This document shows, piece after piece, positions 31,974-32,134 of a stretch of 32,134 bases of DNA; positions within the stretch are counted from its first letter, which is position 1; every line of letters begins with the position of its first letter. Source of the stretch: Syntrophomonas sp. UBA5432. Its GTDB lineage: Bacteria; Bacillota; Syntrophomonadia; Syntrophomonadales; Syntrophomonadaceae. The translations under genes were made by a program, and so were the position numbers. Under the pieces are notes generated by a model. That model did not search any database. It was not told the DNA's origin and saw only the letters and a list, made by a program, of their open reading frames with translations. The stretch lies in contig DIRQ01000049.1 of NCBI GenBank assembly GCA_002424365.1, forward strand, positions 12,927 to 45,060, given 5' to 3'.

Positions 31974-32134
31974 ATGAGATTAAATGAATTGGTAGGTAAA
32001 GAAATTGTAAACATATATGACGGGATGCGTATGGGTACAGTTGGGGAATCAGATATGCTGGTAGACCAGGAAAGCGGCGATATAATATCGATAATATTAC
32101 CTAACCGGGGTAATGCGTTTAACTTCTGGGCTGA
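31974..32134 (+). CDS. YlmC/YmxH-type PRC-barrel protein (partial, cut by the window edge)
   Basis: The first 53 codons begin MRLNELVGKEIVNIYDGMRM and continue GTVGESDMLVDQESGDIISI. This is typical of the small PRC-barrel YlmC/YmxH family found in endospore formers, whose members are about 80-90 residues. ATG 31974 follows GGGAGG. B. subtilis has ymxH directly after mlpA, supporting the identification. The 3' end is outside the window, so completeness cannot be judged. Confidence 0.85.
   Translation, partial: MRLNELVGKEIVNIYDGMRMGTVGESDMLVDQESGDIISIILPNRGNAFNFWA

Noticed and set aside
1..32134. CRISPR array, tRNA or rRNA genes, insertion sequences, prophage or defence genes
   Set aside because: No regularly spaced repeats, cloverleaf-like sequence, transposase or integrase motifs were seen; all long genes are recognisable housekeeping or sporulation-type genes.

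Overview
The window reads as a chromosomal housekeeping block of a low-to-mid GC, anaerobic, endospore-forming Firmicute of the Clostridia. All recognisable genes are on the + strand. Their order closely follows the Bacillus subtilis swrB-rpsB-tsf-pyrH-frr-uppS-cdsA-dxr-rasP-proS-polC-rimP-nusA-ylxR-ylxQ-infB-rbfA-truB-ribF-rpsO-pnp-ylxY-mlpA-ymxH block. PolC and sporulation-type genes (YlxY-like deacetylase, DacF-like carboxypeptidase, YlmC/YmxH-like protein) exclude Gram-negatives. The protein style resembles Syntrophomonadaceae or related syntrophic Clostridia, but this placement is a guess from memory, not a measured result.

Layout. Positions 1-950 hold a membrane-anchored protein at the swrB position, ended by a hairpin terminator. 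Positions 950-4955 hold translation and precursor genes (rpsB, tsf, pyrH, frr, uppS). Positions 4948-10884 cover lipid and isoprenoid synthesis and membrane proteolysis: cdsA, an AI-2E-family permease, dxr, rseP and ispG. Thus two MEP-pathway enzymes (Dxr, IspG) lie near UppS, which uses the isoprenoid product. Positions 10881-17057 hold proS, an mgtC-family gene and polC. Positions 17403-24433 are the nusA-infB transcription/translation operon (rimP, nusA, rnpM/ylxR, ylxQ, infB, rbfA, nrnA, truB). Positions 24460-28080 hold ribF, rpsO and pnp. Positions 28281-32134 hold the deacetylase, dacF, an M16 peptidase, dut and a YlmC/YmxH-like gene cut by the window edge.

Differences from the B. subtilis order are ispG between rseP and proS, an AI-2E permease before dxr, mgtC before polC, nrnA in place of ylxP in this stretch, and dacF and dut inserted near the end. 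The most notable protein feature is a PolC that seems to lack the whole proofreading exonuclease insertion while keeping polymerase, PHP, zinc-finger and clamp-binding elements. The swrB-position protein carries a segment strongly resembling the IF2 N-terminal domain, also present in infB of the same window.

Non-coding content is richer than usual for such a cluster. A roughly 90-100 bp interspersed repeat occurs four times, twice in each orientation, and two copies end at the ribosome binding site of the downstream gene. A second short repeat has a CCC-GGG palindromic centre. There are several intrinsic terminators, two terminator-like hairpins inside coding sequence (polC and nrnA), and candidate regulatory leaders before rpsB and rpsO. 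I saw no tRNA, rRNA, CRISPR array, transposase or phage gene.
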